From Neoceratodus forsteri (lineage: Eukaryota; Chordata; Ceratodontiformes; Ceratodontidae), in NCBI GenBank assembly GCA_016271365.2, contig CM057453.1, positions 1,090,141,001 through 1,090,205,000 on the forward strand: 64,000 bases of DNA, written 5' to 3'. A program made the position numbers and the translations under genes. This document shows, one piece after another, positions 22,253 to 34,640 of the stretch. The notes beneath the pieces were generated by a model. The model saw only the letters and a list, made by a program, of their open reading frames with translations, had not been told where the DNA came from and ran no database searches. Within the stretch, counting starts at the first letter, position 1; every line of letters begins with the position of its first letter.

Positions 22253-22935
22253 GTAAGTAAGTGGACCTGCTGAATCTCAGTGCTGTTGTGGAGGCTAGGA
22301 TAACTTCACTCACAGTCTGAAGAGCTGAGAGTAATCTGAAAAAAAATCACGTTAGTTGTGTGGTGAATTTGGTACTTATGGAGGATTGGCGATTTTTTTT
22401 TTTTTTTTTATCCACTGTTAGGCCAAGTGCAGTGCTATGACGTATGGTGCTGGATTCCCCCAACACTGCTCTGATATTACTTCTAGAAGGACAGCCACTT
22501 TCTGTGATGAGAGGCAGTTCATCTCACTGCTTTCACAAATAAAAGGCTTCTTTTAAGTGACAGCAGTCTGTTGCAGCAAACTGTTTCTAAGGTGTGTGTT
22601 TTTTTTTGTTTTTTTTTTTTTAATGTCTCCTCTGTGCCAGCCATAAAGGTAGAACCACCAAACTCCTGTCACTTTTGATGCATATCGGGATATACAGTAC
22701 TTGTATGGTTAGTTCACAGACCTTCCCAATCTCTAGCTCTGATGGCTGCCAGGGAATTTTTTTCTGAACTTCTTACTCCCAACTTAACCTGTCTCCTTCA
22801 AAGGTTTTTCAGCTCAGTGTTCCCTCTGACCTGCTGCCCTTAAAAAAGGGAGCAGTAAGGAATTGTAGAAAGGAATGTGAAAATAAAAGATAATACAGTG
22901 AAAAGTAGCAGATGTCTTTTCCTGGTATTTTGTAG
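22253..22935. other. Intron between the 22,085 and 22,936 exons
   Basis: A 683-bp intron with two long T runs (near 22,395 and 22,600). No mobile element or gene recognised. Confidence 0.6.
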
Positions 22936-23225
22936 CAGGAACTCCTAGAAACACCAGAGAAGGCTACAGCTGAGAAGCAAGAAGATGCCACACAAGACTC
23001 CAGCTGTGCAGTAGCTGAAGAGGAACCAGAAGCTGAGGCAGAAGAGTTCTCAGCAGAAAATGATGCTAGACAAGGAGGCTACCCCTGTACCCAGTGCGAT
23101 CGGGTCCTGATGTCGATGCAGGGGCTGCGCTCTCATGAGAGAAGTCACTTGGCGCTGGCCATGTTCACCCGTGAAGACAAGTACAACTGCCAGTACTGCC
23201 CATTCGTCTCCGCATTTAGACACAA
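22936..23225 (+). CDS. ZNF462: ZNF462 exon with finger 26 and first half of finger 27
   Basis: The acceptor TTTTGTAG ends at 22,935; a second AG three bases on (TGTAGCAG) makes a NAGNAG pair that would add or drop one Gln. The donor GTAAGT is at 23,226, phase 2. The first 46 or so residues are a Glu/Ala-rich linker. Then come finger 26 (YPCTQC ... HERSH) and the Cys pair of finger 27 (YNCQYC), whose His pair lies in the next exon. An in-frame internal acceptor ATGCAG ends at 23,121, directly before GLRSHERSH. The commonly quoted human isoform has that sequence straight after the previous exon, so use of the internal site would delete the linker and the Cys half of finger 26. That isoform is inference from memory of the human protein. 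Confidence 0.93.
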
Positions 23226-23702
23226 GTAAGTTTCATTGCCGCCACTGTTACAGGGTTGAATAGGAGCCTGTCCCATTTGTTATGTAGAAAGAGTTAAACA
23301 CAAGGCTCTGTTCTATCCTCTCCTGTTCTCTCATTTGTCTCTCTGGTTGTGCAACCAAATGTTCTAGTGAAACCCAGGAACTGATCACTCTGATGGTCTC
23401 AGGATTCTCCGCCTTCTGCTAGCTCCCTGCCTTTACTTGCTGTTTCTTTCTGTTGCTATCTTTCCTCCCCCCTTGCATATCTGTGGTTATAAAATATATG
23501 TGAAACTGGGATCCCTTGTTTTGAAAGTGTATATAGTTATACTGTTGAAATGATTGCACAAAGCTATTTGGAACTCAGAGGGTTAACCTTGAGGTGCAGC
23601 ACATGCCCCTTTTCAGAGGTGTCCACAGGAGGTTAGTTCTGGGACACCACGTTCTATTTTTTTGCACCTCCAAGGAAATTGACGAAGTTCTGATACATTT
23701 TG

Positions 23703-24243
23703 CGAGAAACAGGATTCTTCTTTTTTTTTTTAAATTCAACTTTATTGAGTTTATTATTAACAGAGCGAAAAGAAGACATTTCAGCAAAGACTTAGTTTTT
23801 CTTTGTTTTGTTTTTTTTATTTTAACTAACACTTGTTACATTATGAAAGAAATTAGACATTTTCTTGTAAGACCTCCCTCCCCCCTCCCCATATGATCCT
23901 CCAACCTACCATCCCAAGCCTCTCACCCTCCCACCCCCTGCTAATATGTCTTGGGAAGATCCGTTCATCAGTATGCTTACCAGGATTATGTTACCTTCCA
24001 GTACTCGGCCTGGACTGAAGCAAATAAAGCGTTTGAAAGGAGCTCCATATCAATTCGTATTTTGCAAGACTATCCCTTCTCCTAGCCCCAAGTTTTTCCA
24101 TATTCAGGTTAAATAATAATTCTTGTAACCACCCCGTGTAAGTAACTGAGGTATCCTCCAACCAGTGCTTTAGCACCACCTTCTTACGCAAAACTGAAAT
24201 CAAGGCCCTATAATATCTTCTAACGAGAAACAGGATTCTTCTT
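23703..24243 (-). mobile_element. 5'-truncated L1-type LINE with 20-bp target duplication
   Basis: The 20-mer starting CGAGAAACAGGATTC and ending TTCTT occurs at 23,703-23,722 and again, identical, at 24,224-24,243. Between them is a minus-strand insert of ~500 bp with its poly(A) seen as a T run from 23,723. Its minus-strand frame 24,203-23,991 (KKVVLKHWLEDTSVTYTGW) resembles the extreme C-terminus of L1-group ORF2, followed by a 3' untranslated part. This is a standard short product of target-primed reverse transcription. Confidence 0.88.
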
Positions 24244-24504
24244 AATGAGACGAGGCTGCAGAAGTTAATTGCCAGGCAAAGACTTATTTTAATGAGAGCA
24301 GCAATCTTTTGTTAGAGAGAGAGAGACACTGAAACTTAGAATTAGATACATGCTCAGATGAAGGACTTTGTTTTCTCTTCTTGCACTGCCTTTGTGTAAA
24401 TACTTATACTGATCAATTTTATTTTTTATTTTACTGTTAAGTAAAACACTACTTGCAAATTTTATAACTGCTTCTGGTTTTCCTTCGCTTCCTGATCTGT
24501 GCTT

Positions 24505-24522
24505 CAGCGACCCCCCCCCCCA

Positions 24523-24558
<36 letters not shown>
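24505..24558. repeat. C-run and (CA)n microsatellite
   Basis: A run of about 11 C is followed by CACACC and then an uninterrupted CA tract to 24,557. It gives rise to spurious Cys-Val open frames on the minus strand. Confidence 0.95.
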
Positions 24559-24560
<2 letters not shown>

Positions 24561-25240
24561 TGAAAAGACGGTTAGAAATGATCTGGCTAGAAACATTAGC
24601 AACTGTTAACAGTTCAGTTCAGTTCTATAAATAAAATATTGTATTTTGTAGTTCCATGAAACCCAGTCTGTGTTCTACATGGATGGCACTTTGGCTTCCA
24701 GCTTGCCAGGGCCAGGAAATGGAGCTTCAGGGTTCCTCATAGTTAAGAGGAAGTGAAGGAAGAATACAAGACTGTAGAACTTTTTTTTTTAAAATATATA
24801 TTTATTTCTAGCATTTTTTAGCCCTGTGGAACCTATCCATTTTCTCATTACTTTTGTATGTGAAATTTTGTTTAAAATGGTTCTGGTTGCAGAGCAGGAG
24901 TTCACACAACAGTATTACACAAGTGATGGCATTTATCTGCTGTTTCAGAACATGATGCTGCAACATAATGGGTAATTACAGTTTGTGTTAAGTCTCCTTC
25001 CTTGGCTTCCTGATTGCGGTAGATATAGTTGTCCACTTGGTGCCCAGATTGTGTTGTTGCTTGCAACTGTAGGTGGAAAATCTCTTTTGAAACAAAAAAC
25101 AAAATATAGAACACGTCTTTGGTACAGTCATGACTACTTGCCCCATAAACATTATATAGTCATCCTCTTTGGATCAGATTTGTGTCTGTTTATCTGCAGT
25201 ATTATAGTGAAGTAACTTTTTAATTTTTTTTTTTTTAAAG
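24559..25240. other. Intron sequence before the 25,241 exon
   Basis: No repeat family recognised. The short open frames lack domains. It ends in a long pyrimidine-rich tract that serves the 25,241 exon. Confidence 0.5.
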
Positions 25241-25359
25241 TTTGGACCGTCACATGCAGACTCATCATGGACACCATAAACCATTCCGTTGCAAACTCTG
25301 CCCCTTCAAATCTTCATACAATAGCAGGCTGAAAAGTCACATTCTGAAGGCTCACGTTG
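25241..25359 (+). CDS. ZNF462: ZNF462 exon completing finger 27 and holding finger 28
   Basis: A long T-rich tract ends in TTTAAAG at 25,240 and the exon joins in phase 2. The first base completes Asn, followed by LDRHMQTHHGHH, which supplies the His pair of finger 27. A whole finger 28 follows (FRCKLCPF ... HILKAH). The donor GTAGGT is at 25,360 in phase 1. The exon is 119 nt. Splitting of a finger across this intron is read directly from the sequence. Confidence 0.94.
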
Positions 25360-25448
25360 GTAGGTTGTCACCGTTCTCTCTTCCTTAGATTGGCTGCAGC
25401 AGTAAAGTATTGGATTGGTCCAGCCTGGGAAGGCTGTGCACACTAAGA

Positions 25449-25472
25449 GCGTGTGTGTGTGTGTGTGTGTGT
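25449..25472. repeat. (GT)n microsatellite
   Basis: About 12 GT units shortly downstream of the 25,241-25,359 exon. Confidence 0.95.
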
Positions 25473-27060
25473 GGTCATAGGTGTATAAACAGTGATTACA
25501 ATGCCCAGTCTCTCCTTACTTGCACACAGTTTTTCAGAGCTACAGCTAGAAGCCATCAGAGCCACCACCCCACCCCCCCCAACAAGCTCTCCGTGTCACT
25601 GAGAAATTGAGAGTTGACACACAGCCCTCTGGATCTGGGAATATCTACTATGTATCATTGGGAAGGATTACAAGAATCAAAGAAATCTGCGTAAGGGATT
25701 GGGTCTCTTCAATTCCTAGCTTCTAAAGACATTTTATGGATTGTAACTAGGCCAAATTCTCAATAAAAACAAAACCAAAAGTGCTTTGTGTGCCAGTTGA
25801 GTATCCCCTGTGTACATGCAGGGCACTCAACGGGCATCCAGAAGGGGGATGCGCACCCATTCAGCATACAATTCCACACTGCTTACACACATCCTATGCA
25901 GGTGCATACACTTTTGTGCAGTTAATGAATACGTCTCTGTGGTGTGGAGGGGGTGGAACACTACACCAGGTGAGACTGCTGTAGCATTTAGGCACCTCCA
26001 CTGCACAGCCACCATGAGTCTCCGAGGAGCCCGATTGGACCTCCACACACCTTTCTCTCAGCCCTCCAAGCTGGCGTGGGGGGTGTGTGTGTGTGTGCTT
26101 ACTTTTGTTCTTAATTTCTGAATTACGAATGGGATATGGAAGTCCTTGGAGAGGTGCCGTATACTACAATCCTCTCTGCTCCACCCAGTGTTGGCTCTTA
26201 GGCCAACCTGGGCATTCAGTTGAGTGCCTGGTGTCCAGGCCTGCTATGCTTCTCAGTTTGCAGGTATCTGGGATTCCTGGGATAGTGGATATAGGCAAAT
26301 GAGGATCCCTGCACCACAGATATTTGGGATTTGTATGTATCTGGGGTTCCTTTTTGGATTAAGCCTTAGAGACCTGTCCATCTCTGCCACTCCATAAACC
26401 TCTATATTTTAAACTTTTTTAGGCTGTTGCATGCAGACTCACTGTCAACATTAGAAGCTTTTCTAATCCGCCTCCAAACACCTAGATAGATAAACTGAAC
26501 TTTTGAGTTATAGTGCAGAATTTTAGCAGTTCACTGCCAGTGCATGCCTGCCCACAGACCACTTGGATACAAGAGGAGCCTTAGAGAGAGATATGTAAAT
26601 GTGGTTAACTTTTGAAATTCTGAGATGAAACTGAAGCCCAGTAGCCTGTGAGTAATGCTGACTAACCATTATGGGCTTCAGATAAGAGGAGCTCTTGGCT
26701 AGGAGGTGGGAGAGCTGTTGCAGAGTGCTGAGGGATAGCCTGTAACATCCTGAACGATTACCGTTCTGAAAGAATTAGCCACAACCAGTGCTCCACCATC
26801 ACAGTAACCATGTTATGAGGAACCCAGCAGTCCATTTGATAGGGACTACAGAGGCCAGGATCTCTGTAGGATTTCATTTACTTGTAAGCCATGGGGTTGT
26901 GGCCTCAGAGATGGGGCTTTCCTAGCCTGAGGCAAGAGAAATCTACATCTTGTTTTATTTTACAAAACCTGGGCCAGTTTGTTGGTACAGTACTTCATTT
27001 TACTGTAAAATTCAGATGTCATCAGCATGTTTGTGTCCTTTTCATTTATGAGTATGAGAA
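25473..27060. other. Intron sequence, no gene seen
   Basis: Another short GT run at ~26,081-26,097. Open frames up to 103 residues have no recognisable domains and no frame continuity with ZNF462. Confidence 0.5.
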
Positions 27061-27063
27061 GGA

Positions 27064-27336
27064 AAAAACTCTGCACTCGTGGAGCCAGAAAAAAATCGCA
27101 GTAGAGGATTATTCCTCAGAGTTAATTTATTGGCACCATGGTATATCCTGATGCTTTAACCCACTCAGGTCTTTATCAAGGGGGCAGACTTGCCCCCCGA
27201 TGAAGACCCTGAGTGGGTTGAGGTGCTGGGTCATTGGGGTTTAGTGACTGTGTTCCACATGGTGCTAAAAAATGTAATTTTAAGGAATAATCCAGTGCTG
27301 TAAGCATTTTTCAGGCTCCAGAAGTGCAGAGTTTTG
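27064..27336. mobile_element. Foldback element, 273 bp, nearly complete palindrome
   Basis: The left half begins AAAACTCTGCACTCGTGGAG and the right half ends CTCCAGAAGTGCAGAGTTTT. The halves pair along most of their length, with mismatches, through GGATTATTCC, GGCACCATG and AACCCACTCAGG. They meet at GGGGGCA-GACTT-GCCCCC around 27,190. There is no open frame of interest. This is the form of a hairpin MITE; the superfamily is not identified. Confidence 0.8.
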
Positions 27337-28577
27337 TTTTGTCTTTCTTGTTTGTAGCAGGCTGGCTGCCTTGCTGTACACTGCCTCCAGATTTCCAGAG
27401 CACGCCATCCTTTTCCTCCCCATTCATGTGCAGGACTCTGAAGGAACAGCATGGAACCGATTGTTAGCTATATTGGAGGGATGGAGGGTACTGCATTAAT
27501 TGATTTCTGGAGCCGGTGCTCAGATTTTAATTATGGCTGCCTCTGTTGTTAATGAGATTAGTAATGTGGCACTTTATAAGGGCTGACTTTGTCTGTTAGC
27601 AGTATTCTAATTTTTTCATTCATTTTTGTGATTAAATTTGGTGCTCACTGAAGATGTAGCACTGGTGCTACAAAATCACCATTTATACATAGGTTAAAAA
27701 GAATGTGGCCCAGAGTAGTTGAAGCTCCCCACCCCCTTCAGTAAGGACCATAGCTAAATCTCAAGTACAGTGATACAGAAGATGACCACTGCCTTTCTGA
27801 TAGTTTGAAAAAAAAAAAAAAAACATCTTTTTCATTTCCCAGTCCAGACTTCCTGGAGTAGAGTTTGAATTCACATTCTGTATCAGTCAGAAGCTACTGA
27901 TTTATTGCAGATTTGAGCACTGAAAGCCATAAAGCAACAGTCTGACTGATCATGGATAGGAAATGACCAAAACAAAGTATATTTAGCACTGTAAACAATA
28001 TTTTTATAAAAGAAGTGGTTATTTAACGATAATGACTGGCATTCTGGTCTTTTCACACACTTGAAGTCTAGCTGGGGGAGGTGAGGGCACAAAATAAACT
28101 TTTCTTCCCCGGTTGCGGCCCCCTACCCCCACCTCACCAGTAGCAAGGGGGGGGAGGGAGTTGGATGTGCATATCTACGGTATGATATGTGGCCTGCAGG
28201 TTTACCAGCCTGATCTCACATGGCTGGATTCTAGCCAGCATCAACAAGTCAAGCTGCAAAGAAAGAAATCCCCACCTGAGGGCGAAGCTCTCGTTGGTGA
28301 GCAGAACTCTTGTCAGAAATGAAGAAGACAAGACAAAAGGGGAAGTGGTCATTCTCTACTTGACAGCAAAGTACATGTGGGCAGTGTTGATTGCTGGTGG
28401 GTATTAAACTGCATATTATCTCTGGAGGCCTGATGTTAGAAGCAGACTCTGCATATCTGAGATAGCTGGCATACCTTGATAACCAGTACAGCAGTGTGCA
28501 AATGTGCTTGAATTTAAGTAGCTTGTGTAATAACATAATTCTTCAATGTAGTAACCATGTTTCTGTCTTCCCTGAAG
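27337..28577. other. Intron sequence before the 28,578 exon
   Basis: Contains an A run at ~27,808-27,823 and a G run at ~28,147. No repeat family or coding signature was recognised. Confidence 0.45.
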
Positions 28578-28769
28578 GCGAGCATACCTACAAATGTTCC
28601 TCTTGCTCCTTTTCCTCCATGACGATCAGCCAGTTAAAAGAACATTCCCTGAAGGTCCACGGGAAAGCACTGACTCTGCCAAAGCCTCGTACGGTCAGCC
28701 TAGCAGCTCTAGACACCAGCAAATCTACAGGAACCCAGAAGTCTTCTGGTGAAATTGAAGACTCTGATG
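28578..28769 (+). CDS. ZNF462: ZNF462 exon with finger 29
   Basis: The acceptor CCTGAAG ends at 28,577, joins in phase 1 and restores Gly-Glu-His before finger 29 (YKCSSCSF ... HSLKVH). A Ser/Thr-rich tail follows with GKALTLPKPRTVSL. The donor GTGAGT is at 28,770, phase 1, after EIEDSD. The exon is 192 nt. The next coding exon is more than 23 kb away, across the most transposon-rich intron of the window. Confidence 0.94.
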
Positions 28770-29300
28770 GTGAGTTTAGATTTGTATTAACATTGTAACA
28801 ATTTTTGGGGGGGGTTATGGCCATAAGGAAAAATGTCTTTCAGACAGTGAATGACAAAGGAGATTGGACAAGAATTGGCAACTTGCATGAATAAGGAAAG
28901 GGTGCGTAATGTGCACATATCTCACTGTAGGTCTTTCTGAGGCTCATTAATGACTTTCTGAGGCTCATTAACGACTGAAGCAACTGATCGTCATTTTTAT
29001 TTCTGCACTAAAAGTTGGAGTTATCCTGCGGATAAGTTGTAAGTGTGACATCGCTCCATATAAACAATAGATATGATGCACTAATCTGCACACATTATGG
29101 GTATATAAAGAATGAGATTACCTTGAAATTATGGCACAGTGGTATTTCTCAGTACAATGTATAATTCACTCTTAGTTTGAGTGCCAGTTGGGCGCAGTGC
29201 CATCCTCTGTGATCAGGTGTTCTCATTGCAGTTTCTGCAAAGAGATCCTGCAGCATACTTCTGGAACTCCATGTAATCCAATGGCAATTTCTCTGATTTG
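28770..29300. other. Start of the 23-kb intron
   Basis: Follows the GTGAGT donor. A ~20-bp tandem pair (CTTTCTGAGGCTCATTAA) is at 28,932-28,970. Nothing else recognised. Confidence 0.4.
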
Positions 29301-29359
29301 TCACACATTAAACAGTGAAATCTCGTAGTGCTTGATCCTGGTAGATGGCACTGCAAGTC

Positions 29360-29460
29360 TTCAGCAGGAAGAGAACATCCGTAAGCATGTGCATTACCCC
29401 GTATAAGACTTTAGAGGTAATGCACATGCTCACTGATGTTCCTTTGCCTGATGGGGTTTG
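29360..29460. repeat. Inverted repeat around GCATGTGCATTACC
   Basis: GCATGTGCATTACC at 29,386 faces GGTAATGCACATGC at 29,416. The flanks pair further and imperfectly (GAGAACATC with GATGTTC). Arms are about 35 bases. Confidence 0.75.
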
Positions 29461-30730
29461 CTGGAACATGACATCTGTAGCCTGATTTTGAGCTTGTGCT
29501 GAAGTAGGAGCTCTCACCCGGAACAATAGTAAAAGAGCACGCTATTGAGAAGCCTCTGATTTTAGTCATGAGAAACTACCCAAACTCTGAGTAGAAATAG
29601 CACAGTGTGGACACCCTGCAGGTCTGCAGTACAGACTCGTTTCCTCTCTCTTTCTTTCTTAAGGTTAAGAAGGAACTGAAATGGTAAGCATTTTCTTCCT
29701 GTAATGTTCTAAACGCATATTGAAAGTGTTTAGTCTTTTGCAGAGGAAACACCACAAAGAAAAAACAGCAGTCCATCTATGAACACCAAGAATAAAAAAA
29801 AGCACACTCCAGCTGCTGTACTGCTCACCACTTTTATTTTAAATACAAAAATGTTTCTGCAGTGCAAAACAACCACCCCAAAAAGTGAAGATCATACATA
29901 CAGTTTGATGTCTCAGCTGTCCTAAAGTGACCTGACAAGGTCTGGTGATTTTACAAAATAGTCTTCCTCAGTGATGTGAATAACTGGTGAAAGGTAGCCT
30001 TGGCTAGGCAGACTTTTCTAAATGGAGGATTAACAGCTGCACCATGAGCTGTGGGTTCATCTGTGGACAGCTGTGTTTCCCCCTTCCTTCTTAGGGTCTG
30101 GTCTACTGGCCTTGCCTGCCAAGACACAGAAAAGAAAGTTATCAATGACCCTAAACCGGTACCACTGCCTACAGTATGTAGAACAACTACTGTGGGGGAG
30201 AGGCGCAAAGTTACATACAGGAACAGATGGGAAGAGAGTCATATACATTATAGAAAAATAAGGTTGTCTATCCTGAATTTATGATCAGATAAAGTTTCAT
30301 TTTATAAGAGGTGTCATCTCACTGCAAAAGTGGTTGCATCGTTCACTCTCAGTTTGAGTGACAGCTGGGATGTAGCACCCTGTAGTATCAAGTTTCCATG
30401 GAAGGGAGAAGAAAGTACATTGAATAATCACCAGTAGGACTTGTGGAAATTGCTAAGCCAAGGCCAGCAAGTGGCTTTTAGGACCGAGGCTAAATACTGT
30501 GATAACAGAAGCCATAAAAATGACTTGGACCTGTCCAAGGACATGTACTATAAATGCCAGCATTGGGCAACATCCATTTAAACCTAGGCAAGTAGAGCCT
30601 GCACAAGCAAATATTTTATTGTTATTAATCTGGAGGAAAGCATTGTTGTCTGTATGGATAGCTACTGTAGAGAGGTAGGCAGACAGACTGACTGAACCAG
30701 ACAGACAGACAGATTGATTTGACAATTTCT
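29461..30730. other. Intron sequence, no gene seen
   Basis: A block CACTCTCAGTTTGAGTGACAG at 30,342 resembles CACTCTTAGTTTGAGTGCCAG at 29,168, so an old repeat may flank this part. No family could be named and no coding frame is convincing. Confidence 0.4.
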
Positions 30731-30734
30731 TTAC

Positions 30735-33700
30735 CCAGGATAGTCCAGCTGAGATGCAACTTCTTGTCCTTGTGGAAGACCAAATAAGGAGACTCCACAG
30801 AGAGAACCTGTAGCTTGCTAATCCTTCTGGCTGACTCTGTGGCCACCAAGAAGGATGTATTCCACAACAGGTGTGACATCTCACACCTGTTCATAGGCTC
30901 ATATGGCTTGCCCGTGAGCATAGCCAGCACCAGCAGTAGGTCCCATGGTGGTGTTGGTGGTAGTGGTTCATGCACCAGAGTGGACAGGTGGTCAAGGCCC
31001 TTGAAAAAGCACCCAACAACCTTTTCCAGGGCCACCATCGGCATACTAGCCCATGCCTGGTATGCAGAGATGGCTGCCAGGTGCACCTTGAGGGTCATCA
31101 CTCACAGCCCCAGCTGGGAGTGGGGCCAAAGGTACTCGTGGATACTAGCCACTGGGCACACAAGGGGATGAAGCTCCTTGTCCTGACACCAAATGGAAAA
31201 ACTTTTCGATATAAAGGTAAAGCACCAGCAAGTTGACTCTCTTTGGGAGGCCTCCACTGCGTGGAGCACAGCTTCTGGAAGACCCAGAGTCTGGAAATCT
31301 AGTCACTCAGGAACAAGGCTGTGAGGTACAGGGACTGAAGATCTGGGTGCAGGACCATCCTGTGTTGTCTGGTCAGCAGGTCCGGACAAAGAGACAACCA
31401 CCACGGAGGCCTGCTGCTGAGGGTGACAAGATACAAGTATCAGAACTGCTGTGGCCAATGTGGAGCTATCTGGGTCATCCATGTCTTGTCATTCCAGGCC
31501 TTAATCAACACTATGTGGATCAAGGGGAAAAGAAGAAAGACGTACATGAGGCCAGGGGTACAGGACCTCATGAAGTCATCCCTCATCAGTGTCCCGGACT
31601 GTGAGGAGTGGGCACAAAACAGCTTCAGTTTTGTATTCTCCCAAGAGGCAAACGGGTTTGCCAGAGGGGTGCCCCACAGAGGGAACAGATGGCTCTCAAC
31701 ATTCTCATTCAGGGATGACTTGTGCGCTGTCTGCACCTAGGCTGCTCATGAGAGTCCAGCTGCTGGGGGTTCCTGACATAAGGGAAAGGACTGCGTGTTG
31801 CCCTGCCTGTTCTGCTAGAACATGGTCATGGTGTGGTCCATCTGGACTTTCACGACCTGACCTCTTATTGAAGGAGCGAATTCCATCAGAGCTAGCTGCA
31901 CTACATGAAGCTCCGGCAGGTTAATGCCATGCCAGGACTCCCTGGGTGACCAGAACCCGAGGGTTCTGTAGTCCCCTAGGTGCACATCTCACTCAACCAG
32001 AGATGCGTCCGTCATGATAGTGATGATCAGCCCTGGGCTGACAAATGGAACTTCTTCCTCCAAATGTTAAGAGATCAATCACCACTGGATGGTATCCCAC
32101 ATCTGCTGAGTCATTGTGACTGGCTAGTCCAAGTGTCCTAGGCACTGGGGCCACTGACAGCCCAACTCCCACTGCAGGTGCTGCATCAACCAGCAGGCCC
32201 ACTGCACCGCGCTGGTGCAGGGTGCCATGTTTCCCAGCAGCCACAACAAGTCCTGGGCAGGTTGAGTGCCCAACATGAAATGATCAGGCAAAGGAGGTAA
32301 GATGCAGTGCCTGGTCTGCAGTGAGGTAGGCCTTGGCCTGCAGGGAGTCTAGCTCTTCCTCAATGAAGTGCGTAACCTGTGAGGGGATCATACTTGATCG
32401 GGTTCACCAACAGGACCAAGTCTCTGCAGGTCTGGAGGGTCATATCCCTGAACAGTTCAATGGCCCCTTGGATGGCCTGCCATCCAGGTAGGGGTAGACC
32501 CTGATGCTCTTGCTCCGCAAGAAGGCTGCCACAGCTGCCATGCACTTGGTGAAGATCCTGTACATGGACGAGGGGCTGAAGGCATGACCTGGAACTGATA
32601 TAGGACGCCTTTTGCTCAGTACTGAAGGTAACACTAGTGGGATGGACAGGCTAGAATGTGAAAAAATGCATCCTGGAGGTCCCGGGAGCAGACCACATGT
32701 CCTGCTCTAGCATAGTACGATTTTGTTCAGGGTTACCACGTGAACATGTGCTTCTTTATGTACTGATTGACATTGAGCAGATCCAGTATTGGGTGCCAGC
32801 CCCCACCCCCAATCCATTTCGGGACCAGGAGGTACCTGGCCACGTATCACTGACTTGACAGGGTGTGTGGGACATGGACTATAACCCCTTTCGCAAGGAG
32901 CTGACTGACGTCTTCCCTTAGGACAGACAGCGTGTTCTGGATCGCCGAGGACTCCTTTGGAGCGAGTGATCAGTAAGATGGGAGAGCCTCAAAGTCTAGA
33001 GGCAGCCCTCTGCCTAACATCTCGAGAACCCATCTGACCATAGTAATGATGGATCAATGTGGCCAAAAGTGGTGAGGCCACCCCCCCCCCATAGGAAGCT
33101 TGGTGAGGGACTGGACAGGTGGGAGGTAGACACCGCATGACCTGTCACTGGGCAGCTTTGGAGGGGGCACCAGCTTCTGAAGCTGAAGGGGCATCACTTC
33201 CTGTACCCCCATCTCTTTTTGGCCCTGGCTAGAGAGCTTGGCCTTGAGGGGGCCAGGCTTGGGGGCTGTTACTGAGGCTGCCGTGACTGAACGGACCGAA
33301 AGCAAAAGGGCCATCTTTTTCAGTTTCTGGACTTTAAGGTCCCTCTGGGATGAAGTAACAGGAGTCCTTGGTGGCATTGGACTTCTCAATCCTGGTGAGA
33401 TGACCTTCCACCCTTGGGCCAAAAAGGTCGGTACCCAAGAAAAGGACATTGGATAGCTTGTGCTGAGTGTCTGCCATGAAGGTGGAGAACCTCAGCCAAG
33501 CCCTATGATGCATTGTGACAGCCGCTGCCATGGCAGGGGTGCAGGAGTTGCCCATGTCTAAATGTGTAAGGCCATCTGAAGCCGGTATTTAGCCAGCGAT
33601 TGACCCTGTTCTCTGAACAAATTCACCAGCAGCTGCTTGTCATCATGTAGGTGGGGGGAGGACTTCATCCAGTGCTCCCAGCAGGGAGTGACTAAAGTTG

Positions 33701-34640
33701 GAGATCATCATGGCTTAGCTCACCTGATGGACACAGAGAGAGGAAGTGGCACAGATCTTCTTAGCTACGTGGTCAAGCCTCTTAGACTTTTTGTCTTGGG
33801 GGAGGTTGTTCATGTCCCCTTGGTTTCTAGACTTCCAGAAAGTCGAGTCTGTGACCAGACCCTTAGCTGAAGGATGGTCCAGGAACCTAGAAAGGGGCCC
33901 AGTAGAAAGCATGTACTTGCAGACCATATGGGCGGATGGTGCCAGGCCGAGGATGCCAGTTGCTGCCAGAGTTCTTGGGCTGGTCCTGATATGGCCTCAG
34001 CCATGGGAAAAGCAACCCCCTGGAGATTTGTCTGTATTTAAGATGTCTGTGAAAGGATAGTTAGCCCTTTTCTGAACAAGCTTCAGAGAGACAAACATGG
34101 ACTCTGAGAAGAGTCGGTATAGAGCCCAGTCAGTTCCTCGAACGACATGCAGTCAAAGGTATGCAACCTCGAGGACAGTAAGGATGAACTATCTGAGTCA
34201 TCAGAGGACTCCTCAGAAAGGGCCCTTGACTGTTTGCCACCATGGACCATCCAAGTGTCATCTGACTGGGTGATTTCCATCGACAGCCAGCCTTTACAAG
34301 CGGGCCACAGCATGAAGTCCTTTGGATATCCTACCAAGAGCTGCAGTAAAGGGAGCTCCACCTGTAAGGGTCATGAGACAGGTGCTTGGAACATCTGTCA
34401 AGGATGGGCTGGCATGGGCATGACCGGCACCTGCCAGTTGATCACAGTTGTCGGGGGTAGGGCCCTACCCCTCTCCACAGTGGTCCATTGCTGCCAGAGG
34501 AGTTCCTTGTAGTGCCACTCCATCTGGTGGTGGATCCGCTCCTTGTCCAAAGACACCTCCCAGTCAGGCGAGCATGCGAGCGGTGCCGCAGTCAAGGGAT
34601 CGACCTCAACTGTAGACCTGAGGGCCGACACTAAGAAGCT
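30735..34640 (-). mobile_element. DIRS retrotransposon, minus strand, truncated and decayed
   Basis: Read on the minus strand, the order is gag-like (34,630-33,050), RT (32,640-32,360), RNase H (32,250-31,440) and tyrosine recombinase (31,110-30,740). The gag part has RLDHVAKKICATS and MHHRAWLRFSTFMADT, paralleling LDHAVKKVYAASLL and MRHRVWLRILTFTADT in the plus copy. The RT part has FTKCMAAVAAFLR and then YPYLDGRP where an active enzyme has YLDDW. The recombinase starts MMTLKVHLAAISAYQAWA and has SARRISKLQ. It stops before the His-x-x-Arg and Tyr motifs, so the 3' end is missing. Many frame breaks; inactive. Confidence 0.85.

Noticed and set aside
24289..24555. Cys-Val repeat protein on the minus strand
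   Set aside because: Created by translating a (CA)n microsatellite.
28496..28798. An independent 100-residue gene starting at 28,496
   Set aside because: Its coding part is the ZNF462 exon at 28,578-28,769; the upstream residues come from intron read-through.
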